Assembly (NCBI RefSeq): GCF_041381155.1
Contig: NC_091135.1
Location: forward strand, 63,509,567 to 63,573,566
Length of the DNA stretch: 64,000 nucleotides
Direction: 5' to 3'
DNA from: Argopecten irradians
Taxonomy: Eukaryota > Mollusca > Bivalvia > Pectinida > Pectinidae
Below the pieces are notes generated by a model, which was given only the letters and a program-made list of their open reading frames with translations, did no database searches and was not told the origin of the DNA. This document shows positions 45,801-58,700 of this stretch, piece after piece. The position numbers were made by a program, and so were the translations under genes. The first letter of the stretch is position 1. Each line of letters starts with the position of its first letter.

Positions 45801-48457
45801 AGTGTCCTCGGTAGGCAAGACCATAAGACCCCTCGGTAGGCAAGACCAATGAAGAGTCTATTATAGCAAGACCAAAAAGAGTACTATCTTAGCAAAACCA
45901 ATAAAGTGTCATTGGTAGGCAAGACCAATAAAGACCCTTCGGTAGTTAAGACGAATAAAGTGTCCTTGATAGGCCAGACCCATAAAGACCCCTCGGAAAG
46001 CCAAACCAATAAAGAGTCCTCGGTAGGTAAGACCAATAAAGTGTCCTCGGTAGGCAAGACCAATATAGTGTCCTCGGTAGTCAAGACCAATAAAGAGTCC
46101 TCGGTTGTGAAGAACAATTAAGTGTCCTCGATAGGCCAGATCCATAAAGACCCCTCGGTAGGCCAGACCAATAAAGAGTCCTCGGTAGACAAGACAAATA
46201 AAGTGTCCTCGGTAGGCAAAACAAATAATGAACCTTCGGTAGTCAAGACCAATAAAGAGTCCTCGGTAGGCCAGACCAATAAAGAGTCCTCAGTAGCCAA
46301 GATCAATAAAATGTCCTCGGTACGCAAGACAAATAAAGTGTCCTCGGTAGTCAAGACCAATAAAGAGTCCTCGGTAGTCAAGACCAATAAAGAGTCCTCG
46401 GTAGTCAAGACCAATAAAGAGTCCTCGGTAGTCAAGACCAATAAAGAGTCCTCAGTAGCCAAGAACAATAAAATGTCCTCGGTACGCAAGACAAATTAAG
46501 TGTCCTCGGTAGGCCACACCGATTAAGAGTTCTCGGTAGGCAAGACCAATAAAGAGTCCTCGGTAGGCAAGACCAATAAAGAGTCCTATCTTGGCAAGGC
46601 CAATAAAGAGTCCTCGGTAGGCAAGACCAATAAAGAGTCCTCGGCAGGCAAGACCAATATAGTGTCCTCGGTAGGCAAGACCAATATAGTGTCCTCGGTA
46701 GGCCAGACCAATATAGTGTCCTCGGTAGGCAAGACCAATATAGTGTCCTCGGTAGGCAAGACCAATAAAGTGTCCTCGGTAGGCAAGACCAATATAGTGT
46801 CCTCGGTAGGCAAGACCAATAAAGTGTCCTCGGTAGGCAAGACCAATAAAGTGTCCTCGGTAGGCAAGACCAATAAAGTGTCCTCGGTAGGCAAGACCAA
46901 TAAAGTGTCCTCGGTAGGCAAGACCAATAAAGTGTCCTCGGTAGGCAAGACCAATATAGTGTCCTCGGTAGGCAAGACCAATAAAGACCCTTCGGTAGGC
47001 AAGACCAATATAGTGTCCTCGGTAGGCAAGACCAATATAGTGTCCTCGGTAGGCAAGACCAATAAAGACCCCTCGGTAGGCAAGACCAATGAAGAGTCCT
47101 ATTATAGCAAGACCAAAAAGAGTACTATCTTAGCAAAACCAATAAAGTGTCATTGGTAGGCAAGACCAATAAAGACCCTTCGGTAGTTAAGACGAATAAA
47201 GTGTCCTTGATAGGCCAGACCCATAAAGACCCCTCGGAAAGCCAAACCAATAAAGAGTCCTCGGTAGGTAAGACCAATAAAGTGTCCTCGGTAGGCAAGA
47301 CCAATATAGTGTCCTCGGTAGTCAAGACCAATAAAGAGTCCTCGGTTGTGAAGAACAATTAAGTGTCCTCGATAGGTCAGATCCATAATGACCCCTCGGT
47401 AGGCCAGACCAATAAAGAGTTCTCGGTAGACAAGACAAATAAGGTGTCCTCGGTAGGCAAAACAAATAATGAACCTTCGGTAGTCAAGACCAATAAAGAG
47501 TCCTCGGTAGGCCAGACCAATAAAGAGTCCTCAGTAGCCAAGATCAATAAAATGTCCTCGGTACGCAAGACAAATAAAGTGTCCTCGGTAGTCAAGACCA
47601 ATAAAGAGTCCTCGGTAGTCAAGACCAATAAAGAGTCCTCGGTAGTCAAGACCAATAAAGAGTCCTCAGTAGCCAAGAACAATAAAATGTCCTCGGTACG
47701 CAAGACAAATTAAGTGTCCTCGGTAGGCCACACCGATTAAGAGTTCTCGGTAGGCAAGACCAATAAAGAGTCCTATCTTGGCAAGGCCAATAAAGAGTCC
47801 TCGGTAGGCAAGACAAAATAAGACCCTTCGGTAGTCAAGACCAATAAAGAGCTCTCGCTAGGCCAGACCAATAAAGAGTCCTCGGTAGCCAAGATCAATA
47901 AATTGTTCACTGTGGGCAAGACCAATAAAGTGTCCTTTGTAGGCAAGACCAATAAAGTGTTCTCGGTGGTATGCAGGACCAAAGAGTCCTATATTGGCAA
48001 GACCAAAAAAAGAGTCCTATCTTAGCAAAACCAATAAAAATGTCATTGGTAGACCAGACCAATAAAGACCCTTCGGTAGGTCAGACCCATAAAGAGTCTT
48101 CGGTCAGACCCATAAAGAGTCTTCGGTAGGAAAGACCAATAAAGTGTCCTCGGCAGGCAAGGCCACTGAAGTGTCCTCGGTAGGCAAGACCAATATAGTG
48201 TCCTCGACAGGCAAGACCAGTAAAATGTCCTCGGTAGTGAAGACCAATAAAGTGTCCTTGGTAGGCCAGACCCATAAAGTGTCCTCGGTAGGCAAGACTA
48301 ATAAAGTGTCCTCGGTAGGCAAGACCAATATAGTGCCCTCGGTAGGCAAGACCAATAAAGAGTTATCATTGATTACGACCAAGAAAGAGTTCTCGGTCGA
48401 TAAGTCCAAGAAAGACATATCGGTCGACAAGACCAAGAAGGGGCACCCGATGGACTA
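36840..48457 (+). repeat. 11.6-kb 27-bp minisatellite with higher-order repeats
   Basis: Roughly 400 units of 27 bp. A typical unit is GTGTCCTCGGTAGGCAAGAC followed by CAATAAA. Because 27 is a multiple of 3 and few units contain stops, long frames open on both strands: SSVGKTNKV on plus, and LLVLPTEDT, YWSCLPRTL and FIGLAYRGH in the three minus frames. A real coding repeat would not keep all these open for selective reasons, so I treat it as non-coding. Distinctive variants (GGAGTCATCGCTAGGCATAC; GTCATTGGTAGGCAAG; CTATCTTAGCAAAACC) recur at about 1.0-1.3 kb spacing, defining higher-order units. Homogeneous stretches occur at about 41330-41560, 42640-42930 and 44170-44400. Confidence 0.96.
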
Positions 48458-48620
48458 GATTTTACCTTTCATCTGATAATAGAAGAATGACGAACCCTCA
48501 CATATCAGAGTGATCCTTATACATGTTAAGAGATATTACTGTTTCTGAACCCGTCTTTTATGGACGATAATATTTTATGGTGGAAAGAGTAGTATACAGC
48601 AGCGTACTTTTGGGGACGTT
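48458..48620. other. Flank of the 27-bp array
   Basis: Unique sequence with nothing recognised. Confidence 0.4.
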
Positions 48621-48629
48621 ACAACGCCG

Positions 48630-48960
48630 CATCATTAAGCACGAAAATAACATTTGATTTGTGTGATAAATATTAACTGCTTTAAATTACATCCTGGATG
48701 ACTTTCATTAATTACTCCGTAATTGCATAGGATGCGTGTAGACGTTTGATTGAAGCGTTTGATGGGTGTACGATTTTAACTCCTACCTTCCCCCATTACG
48801 CGCCCAATTAAACAATACCCGCGGGACTAATGAGATCGTTGCTAGAACTAATTTCCAAATTACCGGCAGCATCGCCATTATCATTAATATCATCACTCGC
48901 CGGAATTATATATGCCTGTTATGTGAACACGGCCATGTTTCGGTCTCACGCTATTTTATG
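48630..48960. promoter_or_regulatory. Candidate cis-regulatory block 1
   Basis: A dense set of homeodomain-type core words (CATTAATTACTCCGTAATTG, CCCAATTAAAC, ACTAATGAG, AACTAATTTCC, TCATTAATATCATCA) in sequence of more balanced composition than its surroundings. This is the look of developmental enhancers, but there is no direct evidence of function. Confidence 0.25.
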
Positions 48961-51950
48961 TGTACTTTTGATTTAGAACATAATCAGCCCCGCAGTACCT
49001 TACTCTCGCGACATATACATCTGACGTTCATCACTACATGTTCACTATAACGTTGTCAAACACTAACACACGAAAAACAAAATAAAATGGTCGATCATTT
49101 ATGAGGAACGTTTTTTCGTTGTTCACGCTCGAAAGGGTAGATATGTCGCCACGATTTGGTAACAGGAGATAACTATCTATAAAAAACAACCTTTCACCGA
49201 GTAAGTATAAGGTTATATAAAACAAGTTTATACGCGGACATCTGTAGAAAGGTAATGTTTCTACTACATTTTTGTGCATGCGTGTAGTTTGCACATCTAA
49301 GTCAAAGTCAGAGAACGTCAGTAACACTTCTATTGAACTTTTAAAAGGCAGCGAACACAGGCAAACGATGTAAAGGAGCACAAAATTAACTATTTTTCTA
49401 AACAAAAGCAAAACATCAACAATATCGCCATGGGAATGAGTGACTGTTGTTAAGTTGATTAAGTTTTTGTATTTCGGTCTTTAAACTCCTTGTATACTAC
49501 AGTAAAGTCAGCTAAAATACTCTTCACATGTACCCGGAGACTCTCCGATATTCCAAAACAAATGACATTCTGTGGAAAAATGACGGATTGATTCGCTTTT
49601 AAATTGGACTGTGATTTGAGTCGACTGTTTCATGAGTTTAATTCAAAGTTAAACTTATCGTCAAACGTAATTACATTGAAATTGAGTGCTTAAATGATAA
49701 TTGTGAAGAGGATCAAAAGTAGTTCATGGCCGTGCCTTACCTCAGGGAATCCTCATTTCTATGCAAATGGAAAATATCTGACCTTGGATTAGTTATTTTT
49801 TATTAATTTATCTGATCAATTAATTAAAAGGATAAAATGGATATTCGAGGACCATCATTCTATCGAAACTAATTAGAATTAAAACCAGAAGCGAAGTTGA
49901 ACTCGTGCATGTCAGAAATGGATTGAATATTAATTGATGGACATGATTACGTCTTGATAGGGTGGAGGACGAATTCCATGACATTGTATCCCTATCAGTT
50001 TGATCACTGGTCATATTTCAATGAGAAATACGATATTTATCGGAGAGAATTAAAATTTGACTTATGATATTTAGAATTCAGAATCTCCGTTGTTCCTGTT
50101 TCATCCTGCACTTCAATACCAAAGCACTTGCTGATAATTCACGAAAAAACGAATGGCAGCATTAGGTTATCGGCAAGAACTAAAATTTGTAGCGTCATCT
50201 TACTGGAATGACATACTACAGGAACATTGATAGAGTCCTCTGGTATTATATACTCTGTTCTACAGGTACTAGTTGTCGGGCGAAGGTGATTCTCCAGAAA
50301 TTCTTTATTTTATTTGATCCATTTTGTATGTCCTTAAAGACTACAGTGGTATATGTATAACAACCTAACAGACAGATGCGTGTCCAGTAATGAACTACAC
50401 CAAGTTGTTGATAGGAGAAGATTATTGTGTGATCTGTCCAGTAATGAACTACACCAAGTTGTTGATAGGATCAAAGATTATTGTGTGATCTGACCAAAGA
50501 GTTACTTAGTATTTGGGCGCTTTATGCTACCGATAAAATGACAGGTAGTACAAAATTAGAAAAGTGACTTGTGTGCCTTATCAGATACATTCAATTGTCA
50601 TTTTCAAGGCCGCCCTCCTTCATGGTATTCAGAATAGAAACCAATCGTAGACATTTTGAACTTTTGTCATTAAACATTCAATGAAGGAATTAGTGACCGT
50701 TCTCCACAAAACCAGGTAGAAATTCCGTGCAGGTCTTTTTGGAATTGCTGATCATCCTATTTGCGGTTGCGATAGGTCCTCTAGCCGATGTTTTGGTTTG
50801 ATTATAAATGAACTTGGCCTTTCTTCCTGACCTTAAATGAAATAATCCCAAGGTTCGAGAATTAGCGGATTCATTGAAACCTTTGTAACACTGTTTCTGT
50901 TATAGTTTCCAAGAACATTGTTTCCACAATTAAGGGATCGTATACTTCTGGCACACAGTGTATACATAGGAATTAAATACGTATTAATACCGTACTATTA
51001 ATATCGCACATAAAAGTTCTATACAGATATCTATTACACTAATAAACACAATACTGTTGTATTGGAAAACATTTCGTTTATTCACAATACTTGTTTTATT
51101 TTTCATATCTAATTTGGCACCATTCATGGATTTCCGTACCAGCGTAACCTTATTCATATATACTATACAGCTAGAGCCATTTAAGGATGTGCCGGGTATA
51201 TAGATGGAGGAAAGCCGGAGTACCCGAAGAATAACCATCCACCAGCTGTTAGTAACTGAAAAACTGTCCCACATTGGATTCGCAGTAGATAAGCAGAAAG
51301 TGTAAATACCATTGACCTATACATACACAAACAGTACTTTTCTTTGAAAATAATGTTTTCTTACTCAAGTTATTTAATGTATATATCTATGTACCTTTGC
51401 CTACAATTAAAGCACAAGCAACACGCCAAGTTTCATATGAAACGGGCTAATTCAATATGGAATCAAGAAATGAGTTTTATTTTGATATTATACCCTGACT
51501 CATTATTCATCGATAGAAAACTGTCTAGGAAACATAACAGACACTAGTGTAAATGTCTTCAATTTGATTCCGCGTGCAATTTATTTCTCAATCTTATTAT
51601 GATAATGTCGTATGCAACGAAACGGATATGAGATTGTTGTAATGAAAATTGACATAATGGTTATTTCTTGATGTAAAAATCAGAATTTATTACGACAATA
51701 TTATGACTATGTAAATCCCGAGCTTTTTCATGATGAATTACCGCCTTGATAAATACTATAGAGAAGGGACTTTGACCCCTAGGGATTCCAAACCCATTTG
51801 TAAAACGAAAGGAGTGTTATCACTGTTAATCGAGGGGTTCCGAAGTATAGGTACAGTCTCGGTGTTTAAGACCGTTTATCATTGGTAGATTACGCTAAAT
51901 CACTCAGAAATGCAAACCTATCTTAAATGTTTCCACAAGTGCATAAGTCT
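48961..51950. other. Gene-free unique sequence
   Basis: Only short frames; the longest, a 125-codon minus frame at 49411-49034, has no recognisable domain, and I do not call it. A 54-bp tandem duplication (GTCCAGTAATGAACTACACC) lies at 50382-50491. Confidence 0.4.
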
Positions 51951-51954
51951 TCAT

Positions 51955-52560
51955 CTAAAAATGCCTCGGAAATCATTTCAAAATTGAATTTGATGTAGAT
52001 AATTTCGGGACCCGGGAATAATCGTAATTACATTTTGATGTTTTGTCTCATCAATTGCCGGCTTAATTTCACATCGTAGAATGATGTGGATTGCCGAGAT
52101 TGCGGTCCCCTGTGTAGATCCATGTAATTAATCGGACCGCTTGGTCTTTGTAATTGCTGTGCCTTCGTTTTCCATCGATCCGGACCTGCCTTTATAATCC
52201 CCTTATTTCCACCGTTTTATGACGGTTTGTTTCAAGCATGGCCAGGCAAGTCCCATGGCCAAAACTTAATCTTTTCAGTGTTTTTCCTGGGAGGGCGGCC
52301 TATTGCGTCACTTCTCATTAAATGTAGTACCTCCACCACTGACATCTACGTTTAGTAATGTGGCGGCCTTTCATTAGCAAACTGTTGGAATGGCGCTTCT
52401 GTTAGACCCATGCTCATTATCAAAGCGAAGGCAATTAATGAAACGAAATTCATCTATTTCCTCTAATTTCACCAATTATGGGGGCGAACGCCATCGTCGT
52501 TAAAAGCGATTCGAGGTAAAGTTACAATGATGATGATTGATTGAAAATAAATTCCGACCT
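51955..52560. promoter_or_regulatory. Candidate cis-regulatory block 2
   Basis: Many TAAT/ATTA words (CGTAATTACATTTTG, CATGTAATTAATCGGACC, TTTGTAATTGCTG, GGCAATTAATGAAACG) mix with GC-rich motifs, in about 600 bp with no open frame and no repeat structure. This is typical of conserved non-coding enhancers. Conservation cannot be tested here. Confidence 0.3.
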
Positions 52561-54150
52561 TGCCAACACAAAGTACGTGGTGTTTTACTGTGGAACAGCA
52601 GTGTCTCCGACCCCAGTGGCGGTGTTCGGCAAGGCTGGGTCAGACCACTGATTTTGTGATAGCCAGAGGCATGGGCTCATTTCTGGCTACAAGGTCTGAT
52701 GAATCGACAATACACACGCATGTGAATTAATTCGGTACCAAACTTCTTAGGCGACTTACCGTCATTACTCCTTTTTAATTTCCATGTAGAATACAATGAA
52801 GAATGGAAGGTTTGGCGCTTGTGATCCGTCATGACATTAGTGGTCAGACCGCTATTAAAAGCTCTGGCTCATTGAGCGAGGATCGAGACATCCCCAAACT
52901 GTGTCTGATTGGCTCAGACATGTACCTCTCCTTTCAGTCACTCATTAGGCTGGTATTGCTAGGACATACGCTTGTTTAATTGCCATTTAGTTGATATAGT
53001 AGTTTACTCGACGCATGGGCATTGGTGGCTTCCGTAATCGGCAGGAGTCTTCAACCAACATATTTTCGCTACTTCTGTACATAGTTTCGTTGTTCCATGA
53101 TTAACATGTTTTTGCGGCTACTTATTTTTACGTCATGATAATAGAGAGAACCAGGTGTCGGATCGTCCTCCGTATTAATGGATGTCCTACAGGTTACTAT
53201 TAATTGTCATGGTTACCTTAATGATACCCTGCAGGACTTAATCAGTGTAACATTAGAAATCTAGGCAATGTGAATATCAGTAGCCGAGAACCTGTGTTTG
53301 AGGATGCCCCTAGATTTAGCAATGCACCACTTCTTCCAATCCCAGTTTGTGCTCTTGGTTGTGATATGGTCTTTGAAGTTGTATATTATAAATGTAGCGC
53401 AGTTGCCATATTGTCAAGCAGAAGAGACAGTTTACAGGACACATGGAATGTTGTCTTTTTTCACAATGACCTAAAATTGCTATTTACAGATAACAGTTGT
53501 GTCTTCTTGGAACAGCACCATTCACAGAGAAAGTTCCTCTTTATAAACAATCATCTAACCACAAAGGATCGCTTTGTCAGCCTGTCTTTCCGCCAGGAGA
53601 ATTAGTAGTCACTTTAGGCCCGGCACACCGAGGGTTAAATACTCCGTTCCTGTCGACAGGAGGATGATAGTTGATTTGCGTTTGCACTTGTTTGGTTGCA
53701 TGGCGGATAGCAGTGGTTCAGTTCTGATAATGGCACTCTGCACCCAAACGAACAACAGTTTCATGTGTACAAGGAACCCAATCCTCCTCATTAGGCTAAA
53801 CAATTGACAAATTAGTTGAAATTAAATTTTTTATCGAAAAAGTGGAAGCTATATTAATTTATAGGTTGAATACATGGTCTGTGTTGAAGGATTCCAATAT
53901 TCTTTCGTGGCCTCTTCACAGACGTTTGTCAAAATCAGTTGATTTACGGTGACAGTTTTATGTTACAGTTGTTCGAACTCTAGTATTTACGACTGTGTAT
54001 AAAAGGAAAATTCTGTCATCCAAAAATAGGTCTAAGAATAACTTAAACAAGGAAGGATGATCCCGAACACATATTCGGAGGGTCACGGCACCGAAATAGT
54101 ATAGAAACCGCCCATACTGTAACAGAGCGCATTATTTGATATTTAAACGT
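52561..54150. other. Gene-free sequence with one weak open frame
   Basis: A 111-codon plus frame at 53270-53605 (non-ATG at its 5' edge; internal VCALGCDMVFEVVYYKC) has no recognisable domain and no clear splice context. It may be chance or a decayed exon. Confidence 0.35.
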
Positions 54151-54159
54151 AATCACTGC

Positions 54160-54242
54160 TTCTGCCAGGAATCGACCTCGGAACCTCTGGGTTACTAGTC
54201 TGACGATCAATCGATCGAGCTAAAGAGAAGTTCTTCCTAGCT
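54160..54242 (-). repeat. tRNA-like / SINE-head sequence
   Basis: On the minus strand, TTAGCTCGATCGATTGATC (A-box-like), then AGACTAGTAACCCAGAGG, then GGTCGATTCCTGG (B-box-like) follow tRNA order and spacing. Pairing of the acceptor stem is not convincing, so a tRNA-derived relic is more likely than a working gene. Confidence 0.4.
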
Positions 54243-54349
54243 GTGCGGTATATTGCGACTAGTATTCACTAGAGTTACAATTCGGTTAAAACAACCACTC
54301 TATTACACCATTTTGAAGTACATGTATCATAATTGGTTAGAATGTTATT

Positions 54350-54750
54350 TTCACCTGTTGGATCAAGAGTTTTTACTTTACTGACCTAGCACAAATACTG
54401 TTTTCTGTTGGATCAAGTGTAATTGCTTTACTGACCGACACAAATACTGTTTTCTGTTGGATCAAGTGTAATTGCTTTATTGACCGACACAAATACTGTT
54501 TTCTGTTGGATCAAGTGTAATTGCTTTATTGACCGACACAAATACTGTTTTCTGTTGGATCGAGTGTAATTGCTTTACTGACCGACACAAATACTGTTTT
54601 CTGTTGGATCAAATGTTATTGCTTTACTGACCGACACAAATACTGTTTTCTGTTGGATCAAGTGTAATTGCTTTACTGACAGACACAAATACTGTTTTCT
54701 GTTGGATCAAATGTTATTGCTTTACTGACCGACACAAATACTGTATTCTC
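54350..54750. repeat. 49-bp minisatellite, about 8 units
   Basis: Units with TACTGTTTTCTGTTGGATCA and ATTGCTTTACTGACCGACAC repeat at 49 bp (54411 to 54460). Confidence 0.9.
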
Positions 54751-54884
54751 AAGGTTGAAACATTGATTTTTCCGAGACTTCCTAAAACATGAAATTCTGT
54801 GATATCATCGAATAACTTACACGATTTTTATTTCTTTTCTGGTGTGGTTTCTATATTTGTCTTGGTACATATGCACACAGAGGA

Positions 54885-55175
54885 CATACGTTTGTCTGCA
54901 TGGTTATACAGACACCTCTATATGTGTACTAGTAATTGACACTTATTTTGACACTTAAACACAGATTATAAACCGGTGGTTATTTTGACACTTAAACACA
55001 GATTATAAACCGGTGGTTATTTGTCTCCATGGTTATACAGACACCTCTATATGTGTACTAGTACTTGACACTTAAACACAAATTATAAACCGGTGGTTAT
55101 TTTGACACTTAAACACAGATTATAAACCGGTGGTTATTTTGACACTTTAACACAGATTATAAACCGGTGGTTATC
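54885..55175. repeat. 37-bp repeat with a larger duplication
   Basis: Five copies of CACTTAAACACAGATTATAA then ACCGGTGGTTATTTTGA, plus a duplicated block TGGTTATACAGACACCTCTA (about 54900 and 55030). Confidence 0.85.
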
Positions 55176-55760
55176 AATATTATGTAGTTGTCTCCTTCCA
55201 ATATAAATGAGCATCTAGATACTTTTGAACATCATGTAGCTATTTAGCACGTGAAAAATCCGCCATTTTCTTACAGCATTATGACGTTCTCCTCGCAATA
55301 CAATGACGTAATAAACGTTTCCTAATCGAGGAGACTTGCTACATGTTATTTTTAAGACTGAAGATGCCCTTCACTGTATATTGTAAAATAGGAATTATAT
55401 GATTACGTCTGAGATCTTCACGTGTAAAGTGACGTCCAAACAACATAAATGGTCTATAGGTTGTTACAGCAATGGAAACGAGAGAATCATACAGTGGTCC
55501 AGAGGAAACATCTCGAGAGACGGTCTACAAAATTTGAATTAAGAGTCGAGACGACGAGCGCAAAAACAGTGCACTTCAATTCAGAAATGATTAAAACAAG
55601 AGCTGACTTACCATGACTTCATGTCTGAGGTCATATACACGTTAAAGAGAAATAATCATCCGTGGAACTTGTTCATAAGTCTCATATTGTTGTCTATATG
55701 GTGTTCTCTGACTTATTTTCAAACATTCCTGAATTCTGGAGAAAAATATAGTCAAAAAGG
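55176..55760. other. Gene-free sequence
   Basis: Nothing recognised. Moderate AT content and short frames only. Confidence 0.4.
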
Positions 55761-55764
55761 GGAA

Positions 55765-58700
55765 AGGTGACCTGATGTAGTCACAATACACTAGAGATGT
55801 GACCTGATGTAGTCACAGTACATAGAGGTGAGAGGTGACCTGATGTAGTCACAGTACACAGAGGGGAGAGATGACCTGATGTAGTCACAATACAATGGAG
55901 ATGTGACCTGATGTTGTCACAGTACATAGAGGGGAGAGGTGACCTGATGTAGTCACAGTACATAGAGGGGAGAGGTGACCTGATGTTGTCACAGTACACA
56001 GAGGGGGGAGGTGACCTGATGTAGTCACAGTACATAGAGGGGAGAGGTGACCTGATGTAGTCACAGTACATAGAGGGGAGAGGTGACCTGATGTAGTCAC
56101 AGTACATAGAGGGGAGAGGTGACCTGATGTAGTCACAGTACATAGAGGGGAGAGGTGACCTGATGTAGTCACAGTACATAGAGGGGAGAGGTGACCTGAT
56201 GTAGTCACAGTACATGGAGGGAAAAGGTGACCTGATGTCGTCACAGTACATAGAGGGTATAGGTGACCTGATGTAGTCACAGTACATAGAGGGGAGAGGT
56301 GACCTGATGTAGTCACAGAATATAGAGGTGAGAGGTGATCTGATGTAGTCACAGTATATAGAGGGGAGAGGTGATCTGATGTAGTCACAGTATATAGAGG
56401 GGAGATGTGACATGATGTAGTCACAGTATATAGAGGGGAGAGGTGACCTGATGTAGTCACAGTATATAGAGGGGAGAGGTGATCTGATGTAGTCACAGTA
56501 CATAGAGGGGAGAGGTGACCTGATGTAGTCACAGTACATAGAGGGGAGAGGTGATCTGATGTAGTCACAGTACATAGAGGGGAGAGGTGACCTGATGTAG
56601 TCACAGTACATAGAGGGGAGAGGTGATCTGATGTAGTCACAGTACATTGAGGGGAGAGGTGATCTGATGTAATCACAGTATATAGAGGGGAGAGGTGATC
56701 TGATGTAGTCACAGTACATAGAGGGGAGAGGTTACCTGATGTAGTCACAGAATATAGAGGTGACCTGATGTAGTCACAGTACATAGAGGGGAGAGGTGAT
56801 CTGATGTAATCACAGTATATAGAGGGGAGAGGTGATCTGATGTAATCACAGTATATAGAGGGGAGAGGTGACCTGATGTAGTCACAGTACATAGAGTGGA
56901 GAGGTGATCTGATGTAGTCACAGTACATAGAGGGGAGAGGTGATCTGATGTAGTCACAGTATATAGAGGGGAGAGGTGATCTGATGTAGTCACAGTATAT
57001 AGAGGGGAGAGGTGACCTGATGTAGTCACAGTACATAGAGGGGAGAGGTGACCTGATGTAGTCACAGTATATAGAGGGGAGAGGTGACCTGATGTAGTCA
57101 CAGTATATAGAGGGGAGAGGTGATCTGATGTAGTCACAGTACATAGAGGGGAGAGGTGACCTGATGTAGTCACAGTACATAGAGGGGAGAGGTGACCTGA
57201 TGTAGTCACAGTACATAGAGGGGAGAGGTGATCTGATGTAGTCACAGTATATAGAGGGGAGAGGTGATCTGATGTAGTCACAGTATATAGAGGGGAGAGG
57301 TGATCTGATGTAGTCACAGTACATAGAGGGGAGAGGTGACCTGATGTAGTCACAGTATATAGAGGGGAGAGGTTACCTGATGTAGTCACAGTATATAGAG
57401 GGTATAGGTGACCTGATGTAGTCACAGTACATAGAGGGGAGAGGTGACCAGATGTAGTCACAGAATATAGAGGTGAGAGGTGACCTGATGTAGTCACAGT
57501 GTATAGAGAGGAGAGGTTACCTGATGTAGTCACAGAATATAGAGGTGACCTGATGTAGTCACAGTATATAGAGGGGAGAGGTGACCTGATGTAGTCACAG
57601 AATATAGAGGTGACCTGATGTAGTCACAGTATATAGAGGGGAGAGGTGACCTGATGTAGTCACAGAATATAGAGGGGAGATGTGACCTGATGTAGTCACA
57701 GAATATAGAGGGGAGATGTGACCTGATGTAGTCACAGTACATAGAGGGGAGAGGTGACCTGATGTAGTCACAGAATATAGAGGTGACCTGATGTAGTCAC
57801 AGTATATAGAGGGGAGAGGTGACCTGATGTAGTCACAGAATATAGAGGTGACCTGATGTAGTCACAGTATATAGAGGGGAGAGGTGACCTGATGTAGTCA
57901 CAGTATATAGAGGGGAGATGTGACCTGATGTAGTCACAGTACATAGAGGGGAGAGGTGACCTGATGAAGTCACAGTACATAGAGGGGAGAGGTGACCTGA
58001 TGTGTCACAGTACATAGAGGGTATAGGTGACCTGATGTAGTCACAGTACATAGAGGAGAGAGGTGACCTGATGTAGTCACATTATAAAGAGGGGATAGGT
58101 GACCTGATGTAGTCACAGTATATAGAGGGGAGAGGTGACCTGATGTAGTCAAAGTACAAAGAGGTGAAATGTGACCTGATGTAGTCACAGTACAAAGAGG
58201 GGAGAGATGACCTGATGTAGTCACAGTACATAGAGGGGAGAAGTGACCTGATGTAGTCACAGTACATATAGGGAAGATGTGACCTGATGTAGACACAGTA
58301 CATAGAGGGGAGAGGTGACCTGATGTAGTCACAATACACTGGAGATGTGACCTGATGTAGTCACAGAATATAGAGGGGAGAGGTGACCCGATGTCGTCAC
58401 AGTACATAGAGGGGAGAGGTGACCTGATGTAGTCACAGTATATAGAGGGGAGAGCTGACCTGATGTAGTCACAGTATATAGAGGTGAGAGGTGACCTGAT
58501 GTAGTCACAGTACATAGAGGGGAGAGGTGACCTGATGTAGTCACAAAACATAGAGGGGAGAGGTGACCCGATGTCGTCACTGTACATAGAGGTGAGAGGT
58601 GAGAGGTGACCTGATGTAGTCACAGTACATAGAGGGAAGAGGTGACCTGATGTAGTCACAGAATATAGAGATGAGAGGTGACCTGATGTAGTCACAGTAT

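Noticed and set aside
36728-48458. Long frames on both strands resembling repeat proteins (SSVGKTNKV, LLVLPTEDT, FIGLAYRGH)
   Set aside because: A 27-bp unit without stops opens nearly every frame. There are no flanking splice or start signals and no leader.
49034-49411. 125-codon minus frame
   Set aside because: No recognisable domain, no splice context, and composition like its non-coding surroundings.
53270-53605. 111-codon plus frame
   Set aside because: Non-ATG start, no domain recognised. Could be a decayed exon, but not supported.
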